Of a stretch of DNA of 64,000 nt, positions 1 to 7,759 are shown piece by piece (positions within the stretch are counted from its first letter, which is position 1; the number at the start of each line of letters is the position of its first letter). Below the pieces are notes generated by a model. The model searched no databases. It was not told the origin of the DNA and worked only from the letters and a program-made list of their open reading frames with translations. The position numbers and the translations under genes were made by a program. The stretch comes from GCA-002282575 sp964646525. GTDB taxonomy: Bacteria > Pseudomonadota > Gammaproteobacteria > Thiomicrospirales > Thiomicrospiraceae. The stretch spans positions 39,358 to 103,357 of the forward strand of contig CAZYER010000002.1 of assembly GCA_964646525.1 (NCBI GenBank), given 5' to 3'.

Positions 1-54
1 TCCTATCCTAAAACCTTCATAATCAGCTACCACTATTAGGGTGAGCAATAGGTT

Positions 55-1164
55 TTATTGTTTCTCGACAAATTCAGTCACTTCCAATCCAAATCCCGTA
101 AGCGCAGACAACTGCCACGGCGTACCAATAATACGCAGTTGTTGTAACCCCAAATCGGATAAGATTTGCGCACCCAACCCATAGGTTTTCACATCATCAT
201 CCATCGGTTCAGACGCTACCGCTAAATGACGGTCTTGATGTTGCATCGCTTGAATACGCTCCAACAGTACACGACTATCGGCATCTTTACGCAGCACCAC
301 AATCACACCCTTACCTTCTTTGGCAATCTGTGACATGGCTGCACGCAAGGTCCAACCGCACTCAGGGCGAGTTGAGGCAAACAAATCACAAATACTGTCC
401 TGCATATGCACGCGCACAAGTGTAGGTGACCCATCTAACTGACCCATGCTCAAGGCGAAATGCACGCGTTGGTCCAACAAGTCTTGATAAGCGGTGAGCT
501 TAAATTCGCCAAACTCAGTGGGTAGTCTACATTCAGTGACACGTTCAATATTTTTTTCGTGTTGCGAGCGATAACGAATCAAATCAGCGATGGTACCGAT
601 TTTGATGCCATGCTCAGCGGCAAAAACTTCCAACTCTGGACGACGCGCCATAGTGCCGTCTTCATTCATGATTTCGACGATGACAGAAGCAGGCGTCAGC
701 CCAGCTAAACGACCCAAATCACAACCCGCTTCGGTATGACCTGCCCGCGTTAACACGCCACCACGACGCGCCATTAACGGAAACACATGACCTGGCATGG
801 TAATATCGCTCGGTTTCGCATCAGCCGCTACCGCTGTGCGAATGGTATGGGCGCGATCGGCTGCAGAAATACCCGTTGTCACACCCTGTGCCGCTTCAAT
901 CGACATGGTAAACGCCGTTTCTTGATGGTCGGTACTACCGCGCACCATCAGCGGTAGGTTAAGCTGCTGACAGCGTTCTTTGGTCAGCGTTAAACAAATC
1001 AAACCCCGACCATAACGTGCCATAAAGTTAATATCTTCAGGGCGAACCAAATCGGCTGCCATGATTAAATCACCTTCGTTTTCACGATCTTCGTCATCCA
1101 TCAGAATGATCATTTTGCCCGCGCGATAATCCGCCAATATCTCTTCTATGGTATTCAGTTCCAC
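55..1164 (-). CDS. ribBX: RibBX: DHBP synthase with a degenerate GTP cyclohydrolase II domain
   Basis: 369 aa. The N-terminal ~200 residues are 3,4-dihydroxy-2-butanone-4-phosphate synthase, which makes the four-carbon riboflavin precursor from ribulose 5-phosphate. The metal/substrate loop [10 protein letters not shown] and the GHTEAGCDL motif are intact. The C-terminal ~165 residues align with GTP cyclohydrolase II (RVH near residue 252) but lack its working parts. The zinc-cysteine segment (normally SEC...CDC) reads MQD...PEC, and the catalytic HQEGR-type segment reads LRKDADSR. This is the RibBX arrangement described in Proteobacteria, where the second domain is catalytically dead and true RibA is encoded elsewhere. 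It is the last rib gene visible here; ribH would be expected just beyond the left edge. Confidence 0.93.
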   Translation of the reverse strand: MELNTIEEILADYRAGKMIILMDDEDRENEGDLIMAADLVRPEDINFMARYGRGLICLTLTKERCQQLNLPLMVRGSTDHQETAFTMSIEAAQGVTTGISAADRAHTIRTAVAADAKPSDITMPGHVFPLMARRGGVLTRAGHTEAGCDLGRLAGLTPASVIVEIMNEDGTMARRPELEVFAAEHGIKIGTIADLIRYRSQHEKNIERVTECRLPTEFGEFKLTAYQDLLDQRVHFALSMGQLDGSPTLVRVHMQDSICDLFASTRPECGWTLRAAMSQIAKEGKGVIVVLRKDADSRVLLERIQAMQHQDRHLAVASEPMDDDVKTYGLGAQILSDLGLQQLRIIGTPWQLSALTGFGLEVTEFVEKQ

Positions 1165-1273
1165 AACACTATCCTTTTTATCGTTTTATGCTTGGTGACT
1201 ATTGTCGCATGAAATGCAGCGATTTGCGCCATCAAGCCGCTACCCACACCTCAAAATAGGTGCAATAACGCCT

Positions 1274-1933
1274 TTACTTCCAGAAACCATGCTCTGCTAA
1301 AAAACTGGGCGTTAAACTACTTTGCTGTGATTTAACCGACTGCCCTATCAGCAAACGCTCCAAGTAACGAGCGATGACATCGACTTCTAAATTGACAATC
1401 GAGCCGACACGTAACTCACCTAAATTGGTTTCTTGCAAGGTATGCGGCACCAGATTAACGGTAAAACTACCATCACTCACTTCATTAACGGTTAAAGATA
1501 CACCATTAATGGTAATAGACCCCTTATGTGCGACGTAATGCGCAACTTCCTTCGGCATGGCAAATTCATAACGCCAAGAAGCACCATCGGCAAAAATACT
1601 CATCACCCGACCCACCGCATCAACGTGACCGCTCACCATATGACCACCTAAGCGATCTGCCAAGCGCAAGGCTTTTTCTAAATTGACAAACGACCCCACC
1701 GACAACTGCTTAAACGCCGATACATTCAGTGTTTCATTAGAAACATCGGCGACAAAGCTGTTCGTCGTCATCGACACCACGGTTAAGCAAACACCATTCA
1801 CCGCAATCGAATCGCCTAAAGCAACATCCGACATATCCAGCTTGCCAACCGCCAAAGTGAGCTTCCAGTCACCACTAGCATTGGGTGCAATCGCACTGAC
1901 TTTGCCCACCGATTGAATAATACCTGTAAACAT
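1274..1933 (-). CDS. ribE: riboflavin synthase, alpha subunit
   Basis: 219 aa, a normal length. It starts with the conserved MFTGI and contains the two tandem lumazine-binding repeats of the family: residues ~1-95, and ~96-200 beginning near GGHMVSGHVD. The enzyme dismutates two molecules of 6,7-dimethyl-8-ribityllumazine to riboflavin in the cytoplasm. It lies 11 nt after ribD and about 110 nt before ribBX on the same strand, so it is probably cotranscribed. I saw no FMN riboswitch in the gaps around it. Confidence 0.95.
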   Translation of the reverse strand: MFTGIIQSVGKVSAIAPNASGDWKLTLAVGKLDMSDVALGDSIAVNGVCLTVVSMTTNSFVADVSNETLNVSAFKQLSVGSFVNLEKALRLADRLGGHMVSGHVDAVGRVMSIFADGASWRYEFAMPKEVAHYVAHKGSITINGVSLTVNEVSDGSFTVNLVPHTLQETNLGELRVGSIVNLEVDVIARYLERLLIGQSVKSQQSSLTPSFLAEHGFWK

Positions 1934-1944
1934 GGTTAGTTCCT

Positions 1945-3081
1945 TTAATTAACAGCCGCAGGCGGCAACCAACGCGACCGCAGATCTTCACCAATCAGGC
2001 GTTGCTCAAGCAAACGCCAACGCGGAACCTGTTGCATCGAACCGAACAGCGGCATACCTGCCAATGCCGAGCGTGCTTCGCCCATCATAGCCCCAGAAGT
2101 ATACCACCACAATTCATCAACGACTCCAGCATAAATCGCACTGGCTGTTAAACCAGCACCTGCTTCGATGAGCACATCATTAACAGAAAACCGAGACGCC
2201 AATAACTTCATCACATCAACTAAGTTCAAACGCCCCGACGCATCCACAGCAACTGACAAAACGCGAATCCCCTGTTGACTCAATGCATCAACTTTTTCAG
2301 CTTGTTGCGCCAGCGCTTGTTCTGACGTGAGAATCAGCACATCCCCGTTAACTCGAAACAACTGGGCTTCAAGGGGACAACGCAACTGAGTATCTAAAAT
2401 CACCCTTAAAGGTTGAAAAGATTCAAAACCCGCCAAACGGACATTCAAGCTCGGATTGTCGGTCAATAGCGTACCGATACCGGTGACAATCGCTCCCGAT
2501 CGCGATCTCAGTTGTTGCACATCGGCACGAGCCGCCTCACTGGTAATCCACTGACTTTGACCGTTGAGCAGTGCCGTTTTGCCATCTAAGCTGACACCGA
2601 CTTTGGCGCGCACAAACGGAAGTCCGCGCTCCATGCGCGATAGAAAACCAACATTCAGCGCACGCACGGAAGTTTCCATTAAACCAACATCAACTTGAAT
2701 GTCTGCAGCGCGCAAGCGCGCAATACCTGAGCCAGCAACTAACGGATTCGGGTCTTGCATCGCCACCACCACCCGCACCACTCCAGCAGCCGTTAAGGCA
2801 TCGCAACAAGGCGGTGTACGACCATGATGACTACAGGGTTCAAGCGTCACATAAGCCGTTGCGCCGCGCGCATGATCACCCGCCATACGCAGGGCATGGA
2901 CTTCGGCATGGGGTGTACCAGCACGGATATGCCAGCCCTCACCAACGACTTGATTGGCTTTAACAATCACACACCCTACAGCAGGATTGGGTCTAACCGT
3001 AAGTTGACCTCGTTCTGCCAAACGAATGGCCTGCGCCATATAAAGCGCATCTTGTGCCGTAAAGGAATTAAGATAAGACAA
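1945..3081 (-). CDS. ribD: bifunctional riboflavin deaminase/reductase RibD
   Basis: 378 aa. The N-terminal cytidine-deaminase-like domain (residues ~10-150) carries the zinc motifs HAEVHAL and PCSHHGRTPPC. The C-terminal reductase domain (~155-370) has the NADPH/substrate segments VSLDGKTAL and IEAGAGLTAS. The protein performs the second and third steps of riboflavin synthesis, deamination and then side-chain reduction of the pyrimidine intermediate. It follows nrdR by about 30 nt and precedes ribE by 11 nt, the classic proteobacterial nrdR-ribD-ribE order. Confidence 0.95.
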   Translation of the reverse strand: MSYLNSFTAQDALYMAQAIRLAERGQLTVRPNPAVGCVIVKANQVVGEGWHIRAGTPHAEVHALRMAGDHARGATAYVTLEPCSHHGRTPPCCDALTAAGVVRVVVAMQDPNPLVAGSGIARLRAADIQVDVGLMETSVRALNVGFLSRMERGLPFVRAKVGVSLDGKTALLNGQSQWITSEAARADVQQLRSRSGAIVTGIGTLLTDNPSLNVRLAGFESFQPLRVILDTQLRCPLEAQLFRVNGDVLILTSEQALAQQAEKVDALSQQGIRVLSVAVDASGRLNLVDVMKLLASRFSVNDVLIEAGAGLTASAIYAGVVDELWWYTSGAMMGEARSALAGMPLFGSMQQVPRWRLLEQRLIGEDLRSRWLPPAAVN

Positions 3082-3114
3082 GGCTCAACGACCCGATAAT
3101 GATTTTGCGTAAAG

Positions 3115-3582
3115 TCAGGTTTTTGCCGCTGTGCCATCGAGCAAACGCAAAATTTCCGTTTGAAACGCTTGCACATCTTGAAAACTGCGATACACGGAGG
3201 CATAACGCACATAAGCCACCTGATCCAAGCCTTTTAACTCTTGCATCACCCACTCACCCACTTGACTAGCCGGTAATTCACGCACACCCTCAGCCATCAC
3301 CTTATGACGAATACGCATCACCGCATCTTCAATGGCATCTGCATCAACAGGACGCTTCTCTAAAGCGCGCATCATACCCGCACGAATTTTGGCATCATCG
3401 TAACGTTCACGATTACCGTCACGCTTAATGACACGCGGCAAGGCGACCTCAATCACTTCATAGGTAGTAAAACGCTCATTACACTTGTGACACTCACGGC
3501 GACGACGCACTTGTGCGCCATCAACCGCCAAGCGAGAGTCGATGACTTTGGTGTCGGAGGCACCGCAAAAAGGACAATTCAT
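3115..3582 (-). CDS. nrdR: transcriptional repressor NrdR
   Basis: 155 aa. It has the N-terminal zinc ribbon ([11 protein letters not shown]...[12 protein letters not shown]) and the ATP-cone domain from residue ~49 ([19 protein letters not shown]). NrdR represses ribonucleotide reductase genes in response to ATP/dATP. It is commonly encoded between glyA and ribD in gamma- and betaproteobacteria, as here. The gap to glyA is 190 nt and holds a palindrome, so nrdR-rib may have a promoter separate from glyA. Confidence 0.95.
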   Translation of the reverse strand: MNCPFCGASDTKVIDSRLAVDGAQVRRRRECHKCNERFTTYEVIEVALPRVIKRDGNRERYDDAKIRAGMMRALEKRPVDADAIEDAVMRIRHKVMAEGVRELPASQVGEWVMQELKGLDQVAYVRYASVYRSFQDVQAFQTEILRLLDGTAAKT

Positions 3583-3620
3583 ATTTAAAACCTATTCTGC
3601 TGTTACATTAGTTTGTTGTC

Positions 3621-3676
3621 GCAGTGCTCGAAGTAGTCATGTACCTTGTGTACACTCCTACTTCAGTGCGCTGCTC
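3621..3676. repeat. imperfect palindrome between glyA and nrdR
   Basis: Two arms containing GAAGTAGT and ACTTC, with flanking GCAGTG / TGCGCTGC, surround a centre rich in GTAC (ATGTAC ... GTGTACAC). The arms can form a long hairpin in either strand. There is no following T-run, so it is not an obvious intrinsic terminator. Its GTAC-rich centre resembles in style, not in sequence, the larger palindrome at 54536-54660. It may be an intergenic repeat of the genome. I see no gene in 3583-3772. Confidence 0.45.
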
Positions 3677-3772
3677 CGCCGCGTACTGAAACAGCTCAAC
3701 ACGGTTTGTAAAAACTGCATGAATCGCTTGTTTCATCAGCAAATTTTGCGCCAGACGTCCGCGCAACAGATT

Positions 3773-5032
3773 TTAAGCGTAAACAGGAAGGCGCGCGCAC
3801 ACTGCAACCACTTTGGCAATTACCGCATCACGCACTTGTGCTTCATTGTCTTTGCCGATGCTGTCTAACACATCACACATCCAACCTGCCAACTCAGTAC
3901 ATTCGACTTCAGTAAAACCGCGCGAGGTAACTGCCGGCGTACCAATACGAATACCGCTGGTAACAAAGGGCGATTGAGGGTCATTTGGTACGGCATTTTT
4001 ATTGATGGTAATGTGCGCTGCCCCCAAAGCCGCATCGGCTTGCTTGCCAGTTAAGCCTTGCGCCACCAAATCGACCAAGAATAAGTGATTATCGGTACCA
4101 CCAGAAACGACCTTGTAACCACGATCCATAAATACTTTAGCCATGGCTTGCGCATTTTTAATCACTTGTGCAGCGTAAACTTTGAATTCTGGCTCCAGAG
4201 CCTCTTTAAAGGCAATCGCTTTAGCCGCAATCACGTGCATGAGCGGACCGCCTTGCGTACCTGGAAACACGCGAGAGGCAACCGCTTTTTCAATCGCTTC
4301 ATTGGCTTTACCTAAAATCAGACCACCGCGTGGACCGCGTAGCGTTTTATGCGTGGTAGTGGTAACCACATCGGCAAAAGGCAAGGGATTCGGATAAAGA
4401 CCTGCTGCTACCAAACCTGCCACGTGGGCCATGTCAACGAACAAATAAGCACCCACTTCATCGGCAATAGCGCGGAAAGCAGCCCAGTCCATCGTTTTAG
4501 AGTAAGCCGAAAAACCAGCAATAATCATTTTTGCTTTATGCTCTAGCGCCAGTTTGCGCACTTCATCCATTTGTACAATGCCGTTGTCATCAACGCCATA
4601 CTGTACCGAGTTGTAAATTTTTCCGGAAAAGTTAACCTTAGCACCGTGCGTTAAGTGGCCACCATGCGCCAAGCTCATACCCAAAACGGTATCACCCGGA
4701 TTCAATAAAGCCTGAAACACAGCGCCATTGGCTTGTGAACCTGAGTGAGGTTGTACGTTGGCCCAATCTGCGCCAAACAATTCTTTAGCGCGATCAATCG
4801 CTACCTGCTCGGCAACGTCCACATACTCACAACCACCATAGTAACGCTTACCTGGATAACCTTCGGCATACTTATTGGTGAGCACGCTACCTTGAGCTTC
4901 CATAACACGAGGACTGGTATAGTTTTCAGAAGCAATCAGTTCAATATGATCTTCCTGACGTTGCGCTTCATCGCTGATAGCACGCGCAATCACATCATCA
5001 TAGCCAGCAATAGTCATTGATTTGGTAAACAT
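3773..5032 (-). CDS. glyA: serine hydroxymethyltransferase
   Basis: 419 aa, typical of the family. This PLP enzyme converts serine and tetrahydrofolate to glycine and 5,10-methylene-THF. The PLP-lysine motif [14 protein letters not shown] and the N-terminal [10 protein letters not shown] are both present. It stands alone on the minus strand with its own strong promoter at 5070-5098. nrdR and the rib genes follow downstream. Confidence 0.97.
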   Translation of the reverse strand: MFTKSMTIAGYDDVIARAISDEAQRQEDHIELIASENYTSPRVMEAQGSVLTNKYAEGYPGKRYYGGCEYVDVAEQVAIDRAKELFGADWANVQPHSGSQANGAVFQALLNPGDTVLGMSLAHGGHLTHGAKVNFSGKIYNSVQYGVDDNGIVQMDEVRKLALEHKAKMIIAGFSAYSKTMDWAAFRAIADEVGAYLFVDMAHVAGLVAAGLYPNPLPFADVVTTTTHKTLRGPRGGLILGKANEAIEKAVASRVFPGTQGGPLMHVIAAKAIAFKEALEPEFKVYAAQVIKNAQAMAKVFMDRGYKVVSGGTDNHLFLVDLVAQGLTGKQADAALGAAHITINKNAVPNDPQSPFVTSGIRIGTPAVTSRGFTEVECTELAGWMCDVLDSIGKDNEAQVRDAVIAKVVAVCARLPVYA

Positions 5033-5069
5033 GACAAGTCCTCGGTAAAAAAATTAAATAAGTACCGCT

Positions 5070-5098
5070 ATTGTACCAGCAAACAAAAAACAGCCCAA
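5070..5098 (-). promoter_or_regulatory. sigma-70 promoter of glyA
   Basis: On the minus strand, TTGGGC (5098-5093) is followed by a 17-nt spacer and TACAAT (5075-5070), about 40 nt upstream of the glyA start. A short inverted repeat (CCCAA CATA TTGGG) overlaps the -35 box and could be an operator. Promoter calls by eye remain tentative. Confidence 0.6.
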
Positions 5099-5151
5099 TA
5101 TGTTGGGGAAAAGATTTTACGAATGCGGCGCTGATCGTACATTCCATGTTC

Positions 5152-5234
5152 CCCACAAACCAAAAAAGCGACCCTTTCGGATCGCTTTTTCGGCAATTTC
5201 ACATTGAATACTGTATTGCCACGGTAAGCAATCA
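5152..5234 (-). repeat. terminator repeat, copy 0 (left end of the small-gene array)
   Basis: This copy contains the intrinsic terminator of the DUF1640 gene at 5232-5501. The hairpin at 5162-5190 reads on the minus strand GCGATCC-GAAA-GGGTCGC, a 7-bp stem (one G-T pair) with a GNRA loop, followed by six Ts. The flanks match the other four copies. In this outermost copy the TATAAT found beside copies 1, 3 and 4 is lost (GGGGAAC instead), consistent with the next gene, glyA, having its own promoter. Confidence 0.85.
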
Positions 5235-5501
5235 GTGCGGAAAAAACAGCTTCATAAAAATTGCACCCACACCCGCAAACATACCAGCCATTAAAAACAT
5301 CATGATTTTCAAATCGGCTTTTACACTCGTTATGTCTTGCTTGATGGGCATCAGCTCAGCGTGTAAATCACTTTTAGTCACCAAAGATGAATCTGCCAAG
5401 GCTTTTTGACTATTGACAATCGCTTCAGCTTGGTTTTCGGGAAAACCTGCACTAATCAATGCTTTAATATGCTCATGCGTATCAAAAGTAATAACAGCCA
5501 T
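5232..5501 (-). CDS. DUF1640-like small coiled-coil membrane protein (intact copy)
   Basis: 89 aa starting at ATG 5501, chosen for the GGAG about 9 nt upstream and the shared N-terminus TFDTHEH (compare TFDTLHF in the 100-aa paralogue at 6792). The first ~60 residues are predicted helical and coiled-coil. A C-terminal transmembrane helix ends in VGAIFMKLFFPH. The family (DUF1640/CCDC90-like) has no firmly known bacterial function. It is preceded by an extended -10 box in repeat copy 1 and ended by repeat copy 0, so it appears to be its own transcription unit. Two 3' fragments of the same gene lie at 6468 and 7208. Confidence 0.75.
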   Translation of the reverse strand: MAVITFDTHEHIKALISAGFPENQAEAIVNSQKALADSSLVTKSDLHAELMPIKQDITSVKADLKIMMFLMAGMFAGVGAIFMKLFFPH

Positions 5502-5529
5502 TATTTTTACTCCAAGGGCATATAAGTGC

Positions 5530-5600
5530 ATTATACCACAAACCAAAAAAGCGACTCTTTAGGATCGCTTTTTCGCAGTTTTAGATTGAATACTGGACTG
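5530..5600 (-). repeat. terminator-promoter repeat, copy 1
   Basis: The hairpin at 5545-5573 terminates minus-strand transcription arriving from the toxin-antitoxin unit. It has one stem mismatch compared with the other copies. Immediately after the T-run the minus strand reads GGTTTGTGGTATAATGC, an extended -10 box (TGG-TATAAT, 5535-5530) lying 29 nt before the DUF1640 start codon at 5501. The left flank has diverged beyond about 5590. Confidence 0.75.
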
Positions 5601-5640
5601 CTTGAGTTTTCCAGTAATCTTCTACGTCAATGAGGTAGTC

Positions 5641-5784
5641 ATGAAAAGGCTAGGTAAGATGCTGTATGAGGATGGGGATGAGTTGCGGGGGAAATGGGTG
5701 TATTGGATCGCGGCGAGGATTGAGCTAAAGACGGCTAAACATGGGGGTTTATCGTTGAATATGAGGGTTTTCGCTGTTGCGTGA
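5641..5784 (+). CDS. possible 47-aa ORF of unknown function
   Basis: This is an open frame from ATG 5641 with GAGGT 7 nt upstream, ending directly against the convergent toxin gene. The strand is G-rich and unlike its neighbours in base use. The product (MKRLGKMLYEDGDELRG...) matches nothing I recognise. It may be a remnant of an inserted gene and may not be expressed. A small inverted repeat (TGCGT GACT ACGCA) covers the junction with the toxin stop codon. Confidence 0.25.
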   Translation: MKRLGKMLYEDGDELRGKWVYWIAARIELKTAKHGGLSLNMRVFAVA

Positions 5785-6123
5785 CTACGCACAACCAAAA
5801 TACCGACAGAAATCATTTTGAATACGTTTTAGATAAGCATCATTCAGTTGACCGTACTTTTTAACAATAATGCGTTTAGATACAACCATTGTTTTTCTTA
5901 CCATAACCTTAGATGTTCTAGGAATAGCGCCCTGCTTGAAGCTGCTCGGACCAATCAAGTGCTCATCTGAGTGAAGATTATCTATTTGGCTGCTAATTGG
6001 AAGGGCAATAAAGTCATCATAGGGTAAATTATCTTTAAAAACAATGACAGGGCGTTTTTTACTGCTCTGTAAATCTGCAAAGAAAAACTCACACAACACA
6101 ACATCGCCAACCATTAATTCCAT
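5785..6123 (-). CDS. PemK/MazF-family toxin (type II TA)
   Basis: 112 aa from ATG 6123. The N-terminus (VGDVVLCEFFFADLQSSKKRPVIVF) has the pattern of PemK/MazF ribonucleases: a G-D-V start, a small-residue/basic loop, then K-R-P-V. A later segment, DDFIALPISSQ, matches the family's central strand. Such toxins cleave mRNA and are held inactive by the upstream antitoxin. The start overlaps the end of the antitoxin gene by 10 nt, the usual translational coupling. The assignment to PemK/MazF is by motif only. Confidence 0.75.
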   Translation of the reverse strand: MELMVGDVVLCEFFFADLQSSKKRPVIVFKDNLPYDDFIALPISSQIDNLHSDEHLIGPSSFKQGAIPRTSKVMVRKTMVVSKRIIVKKYGQLNDAYLKRIQNDFCRYFGCA

Positions 6124-6350
6124 ACGGCATCCTCCTCTGAGCTTAACCATTCTTGGATATTCGATGCACTATGATTAGAAAACGCAATGGTTTCACACTG
6201 GTCAGCAGACAGTAACTTGCTTTGATTCATATCAGATGAATCGTCTAGTACTAAAAAAATAGCTTCTACACGTTTATTTGCAGGTAGTATCGGCAAATGA
6301 ACCAAATGTCCCACACTATCCGTATTTAATACGACACGTTCAGCATACAT
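6114..6350 (-). CDS. putative antitoxin partner of the PemK-like toxin
   Basis: 78 aa, starting at ATG 6350 with TAGGAGAG about 8 nt upstream. I do not recognise the sequence: it shows no clear AbrB, RHH or HTH signature. It is acidic toward the C-terminus (EWLSSEEDAVWN), as many toxin-wrapping antitoxin tails are. It sits directly upstream of, and overlaps, the toxin gene. The role is inferred from position, size and acidity. Confidence 0.6.
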   Translation of the reverse strand: MYAERVVLNTDSVGHLVHLPILPANKRVEAIFLVLDDSSDMNQSKLLSADQCETIAFSNHSASNIQEWLSSEEDAVWN

Positions 6351-6383
6351 AACCCAACTCTCCTAAAATAACTTCTTAGCAAT

Positions 6384-6470
6384 ATATTACCACAAACCAA
6401 AAAAGCGACCCTTTCGGATCGCTTTTTCGCAATTTCACATTGAATACCGCGTTGCCACAGCAAGCAATTA
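6384..6470 (-). repeat. terminator repeat, copy 2
   Basis: The hairpin at 6399-6427 has the same 7-bp/GAAA-loop terminator as copies 0, 3 and 4. On the minus strand the position of the -10 box reads TAATAT (6389-6384), weaker than the TATAAT of copies 1, 3 and 4, 34 nt before the antitoxin start. The right part continues into the 3' end of a DUF1640 fragment. Positions 6388-6581 are identical to 7128-7321. Confidence 0.85.
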
Positions 6471-6581
6471 GTGTGGGAAAAACAGCTTCATAAAAATTGC
6501 ACCCACACCAGCCACCAGCAAAGCAAGAGTGTACTTAATTGGCATCAACTCAGCATGCAAATCAGCTTTAGTTACTAACGA
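6388..6581. repeat. 194-bp perfect direct repeat (left copy)
   Basis: Every base matches 7128-7321 at a constant offset of 740. The repeat covers the terminator hairpin and the last ~38 codons of a DUF1640 gene. Similarity then continues at a lower level to about 6641. The perfect identity points to recent duplication or gene conversion. Confidence 0.95.
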
Positions 6582-6641
6582 CGAATCCGTCAAAGCCTTT
6601 TGACTATTCACAATAGCTTCTGCTTGGTTTTCGGGTAACCC
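6468..6641 (-). pseudogene. 5'-truncated DUF1640 fragment
   Basis: The 57 residues from GLPENQAEAIVNSQ to VGAIFMKLFFPH match the C-terminal two thirds of the 89-aa protein at 5232. The first ~20 codons are missing. The homology stops within a few bases of the stop codon of a different small ORF (6643-6747). The only possible start in frame is a TTG inside that ORF, in another reading frame, so the fragment may act as a 3' untranslated tail. Confidence 0.7.
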
Positions 6642-6642
6642 A

Positions 6643-6747
6643 TCACTCTTGATGCCATTTATGCCAAAAAATAACCCCAAGACCAATCAACAACATAGCT
6701 ACAGAAACTAGCAACACGGTGATATCCGTTGTATTAATGTTTTCCAT
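6643..6747 (-). CDS. 34-aa single-helix membrane protein
   Basis: The ORF runs ATG 6747 to TGA 6643 (an in-frame ATG at 6750 is also possible). The product has an acidic/polar N-terminus (MENINTTD), a hydrophobic stretch (~residues 9-27), then W-H-K-W-H-Q-E. That is the layout of a small inner-membrane protein. I know of no homologue. It lies about 45 nt after the 100-aa DUF1640 paralogue in the same unit. The ribosome-binding site is weak. Confidence 0.45.
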   Translation of the reverse strand: MENINTTDITVLLVSVAMLLIGLGVIFWHKWHQE

Positions 6748-6791
6748 CATCTTTGCTTCTTAGAGCTAATATAAAGGTGAACTCCTAACAA

Positions 6792-7094
6792 CTATGGGAT
6801 ACGAGACAACTCAATCAGCATTTTTGCCATCAACGCAAAACCACTTGCCGATAATGCGATAGACAAGCCGATCATCCATTTCACTAATTTTAATTCTGTC
6901 TCATTTTTAACGGCCAAATCTCGGACAGCTTGCGAAACAGACAACACATCAGACCTTGTTGCTAAAGATAGGTCAAGTGCTTCAGACATTGCTTCTTTTT
7001 GCGCTAAAGCCAACCCCTCTGCTTGCTTACGATCAAAGCCTGCTTGTTCTAGCGTACTCACGAAATGTAAGGTATCAAATGTAATTGTGCTCAC
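6792..7094 (-). CDS. DUF1640/CCDC90-like coiled-coil membrane protein (100 aa)
   Basis: The GTG start at 7094 is chosen because of a strong AAGGAGG 6 nt upstream. The N-terminus TFDTLHFVSTLEQAGF and the following QAEGLALAQKEAMSEAL are typical of the DUF1640 family. A coiled-coil region follows (~residues 40-70) and then a C-terminal transmembrane helix (~71-93). The protein is diverged from the 89-aa copy and has a different tail. Repeat copy 3 places TATAAT 30 nt before its start. The function is unknown; mitochondrial relatives influence calcium uptake, which cannot be transferred to bacteria. Confidence 0.75.
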   Translation of the reverse strand: MSTITFDTLHFVSTLEQAGFDRKQAEGLALAQKEAMSEALDLSLATRSDVLSVSQAVRDLAVKNETELKLVKWMIGLSIALSASGFALMAKMLIELSRIP

Positions 7095-7123
7095 AAAAAA
7101 CCTCCTTAAAACAACCCTGATCG

Positions 7124-7210
7124 ATTATACCACAAACCAAAAAAGCGACCCTTTCGGATCGCTTTTTCGCAATTTCACATTGAATACCGCGTTGCCACAG
7201 CAAGCAATTA
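7124..7210 (-). repeat. terminator-promoter repeat, copy 3
   Basis: The terminator hairpin is at 7139-7167 (minus GCGATCC-GAAA-GGGTCGC plus six Ts). It is followed by the extended -10 box TGG-TATAAT (7129-7124), exactly 30 nt before the GTG start at 7094. There is no good -35 box, as expected for an extended -10 promoter. Confidence 0.85.
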
Positions 7211-7321
7211 GTGTGGGAAAAACAGCTTCATAAAAATTGCACCCACACCAGCCACCAGCAAAGCAAGAGTGTACTTAATTGGCATCAACTCAGCATGCAA
7301 ATCAGCTTTAGTTACTAACGA
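7128..7321. repeat. 194-bp perfect direct repeat (right copy)
   Basis: Identical to 6388-6581. It contains the terminator and the 3' end of a DUF1640 fragment. Beyond 7321 the two copies diverge gradually up to the boundary near 7381. Confidence 0.95.
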
Positions 7322-7381
7322 TGAGTCAGCCAAGGCTTTTTGACTATTAACAATCACTTCATCTTGGTTTTCTGGCAGACC
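7208..7381 (-). pseudogene. second 5'-truncated DUF1640 fragment
   Basis: 57 residues from GLPENQDEVIVNSQ to VGAIFMKLFFPH. It is truncated at the same codon as the fragment at 6468-6641, and again joined to an unrelated small membrane-protein gene (7389-7529) a few bases after that gene's stop. It has no convincing start of its own. Confidence 0.7.
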
Positions 7382-7388
7382 TACCACA

Positions 7389-7529
7389 CTAAACATGCCG
7401 CACTGAAGCATCAACCGACGACTTACTATGCTTGTGATGACGCTTAGACCAAACCATAAAGGCAACAACAGACCAAGCACCACCGACAACAATCAGTAAC
7501 GATAAAATGAAACCAACTTCTGTACTCAT
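7389..7529 (-). CDS. 46-aa single-helix membrane protein
   Basis: The ORF runs ATG 7529 to TAG 7389. An N-terminal hydrophobic helix (~residues 7-27, containing LIVVGGAWSVVAFMVW) is followed by a basic, His-rich tail (SKRHHKHSKSS). It starts 3 nt after the stop of the upstream 65-aa gene, with GAGG inside that gene's end as ribosome-binding site, so the two are probably translated together. I know of no homologue. Confidence 0.55.
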   Translation of the reverse strand: MSTEVGFILSLLIVVGGAWSVVAFMVWSKRHHKHSKSSVDASVRHV

Positions 7530-7532
7530 AAC

Positions 7533-7730
7533 TTAATCATCCTCTAGGTTATCAGCAATAAAGGCCGAAAGCTGTAATGCAAACCAAGCTAGAGCAGCCA
7601 ACAGTAGATAAATTGGGTCTGATTGCTTGAAGTATATCAAACCAGCAAAGGCTGTAACACCCCACGAAGCCCTTCTTAGCTCAACAGCAAAGTTTTTTGC
7701 TGCTTGTGCATTAAATACAAATTTTGCCAT
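7533..7730 (-). CDS. 65-aa small membrane protein of unknown function
   Basis: Start ATG 7730 is preferred over the ATG at 7736, because TAGGA lies 7 nt upstream of the former and abuts the latter. The product has a short amphipathic N-terminus (MAKFVFNAQAAKNF), two hydrophobic segments (~residues 22-34 and 40-58) and an acidic end (NLEDD). It is the first gene after the porin terminator, and TATAAT of repeat copy 4 lies 30 nt before its start. The family is not recognised. Confidence 0.6.
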   Translation of the reverse strand: MAKFVFNAQAAKNFAVELRRASWGVTAFAGLIYFKQSDPIYLLLAALAWFALQLSAFIADNLEDD

Positions 7731-7759
7731 TGTCATTCCTAATCAATTTGGTCAATTGC

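Noticed and set aside
1..54. Left-edge sequence
   Set aside because: It probably leads to ribH, but no coding part is inside the window, so nothing is annotated.
1165..1273. FMN riboswitch for the rib genes
   Set aside because: No conserved RFN-element boxes here or in 3583-3772.
2824..3253. Antisense and alternate-frame ORFs over ribD and nrdR
   Set aside because: They lie opposite well-conserved genes, have no recognisable product and look like codon-use shadows.
6388..7321. Insertion sequence or transposon
   Set aside because: No transposase, no terminal inverted repeats and no target duplications were found around the 194-bp repeats.
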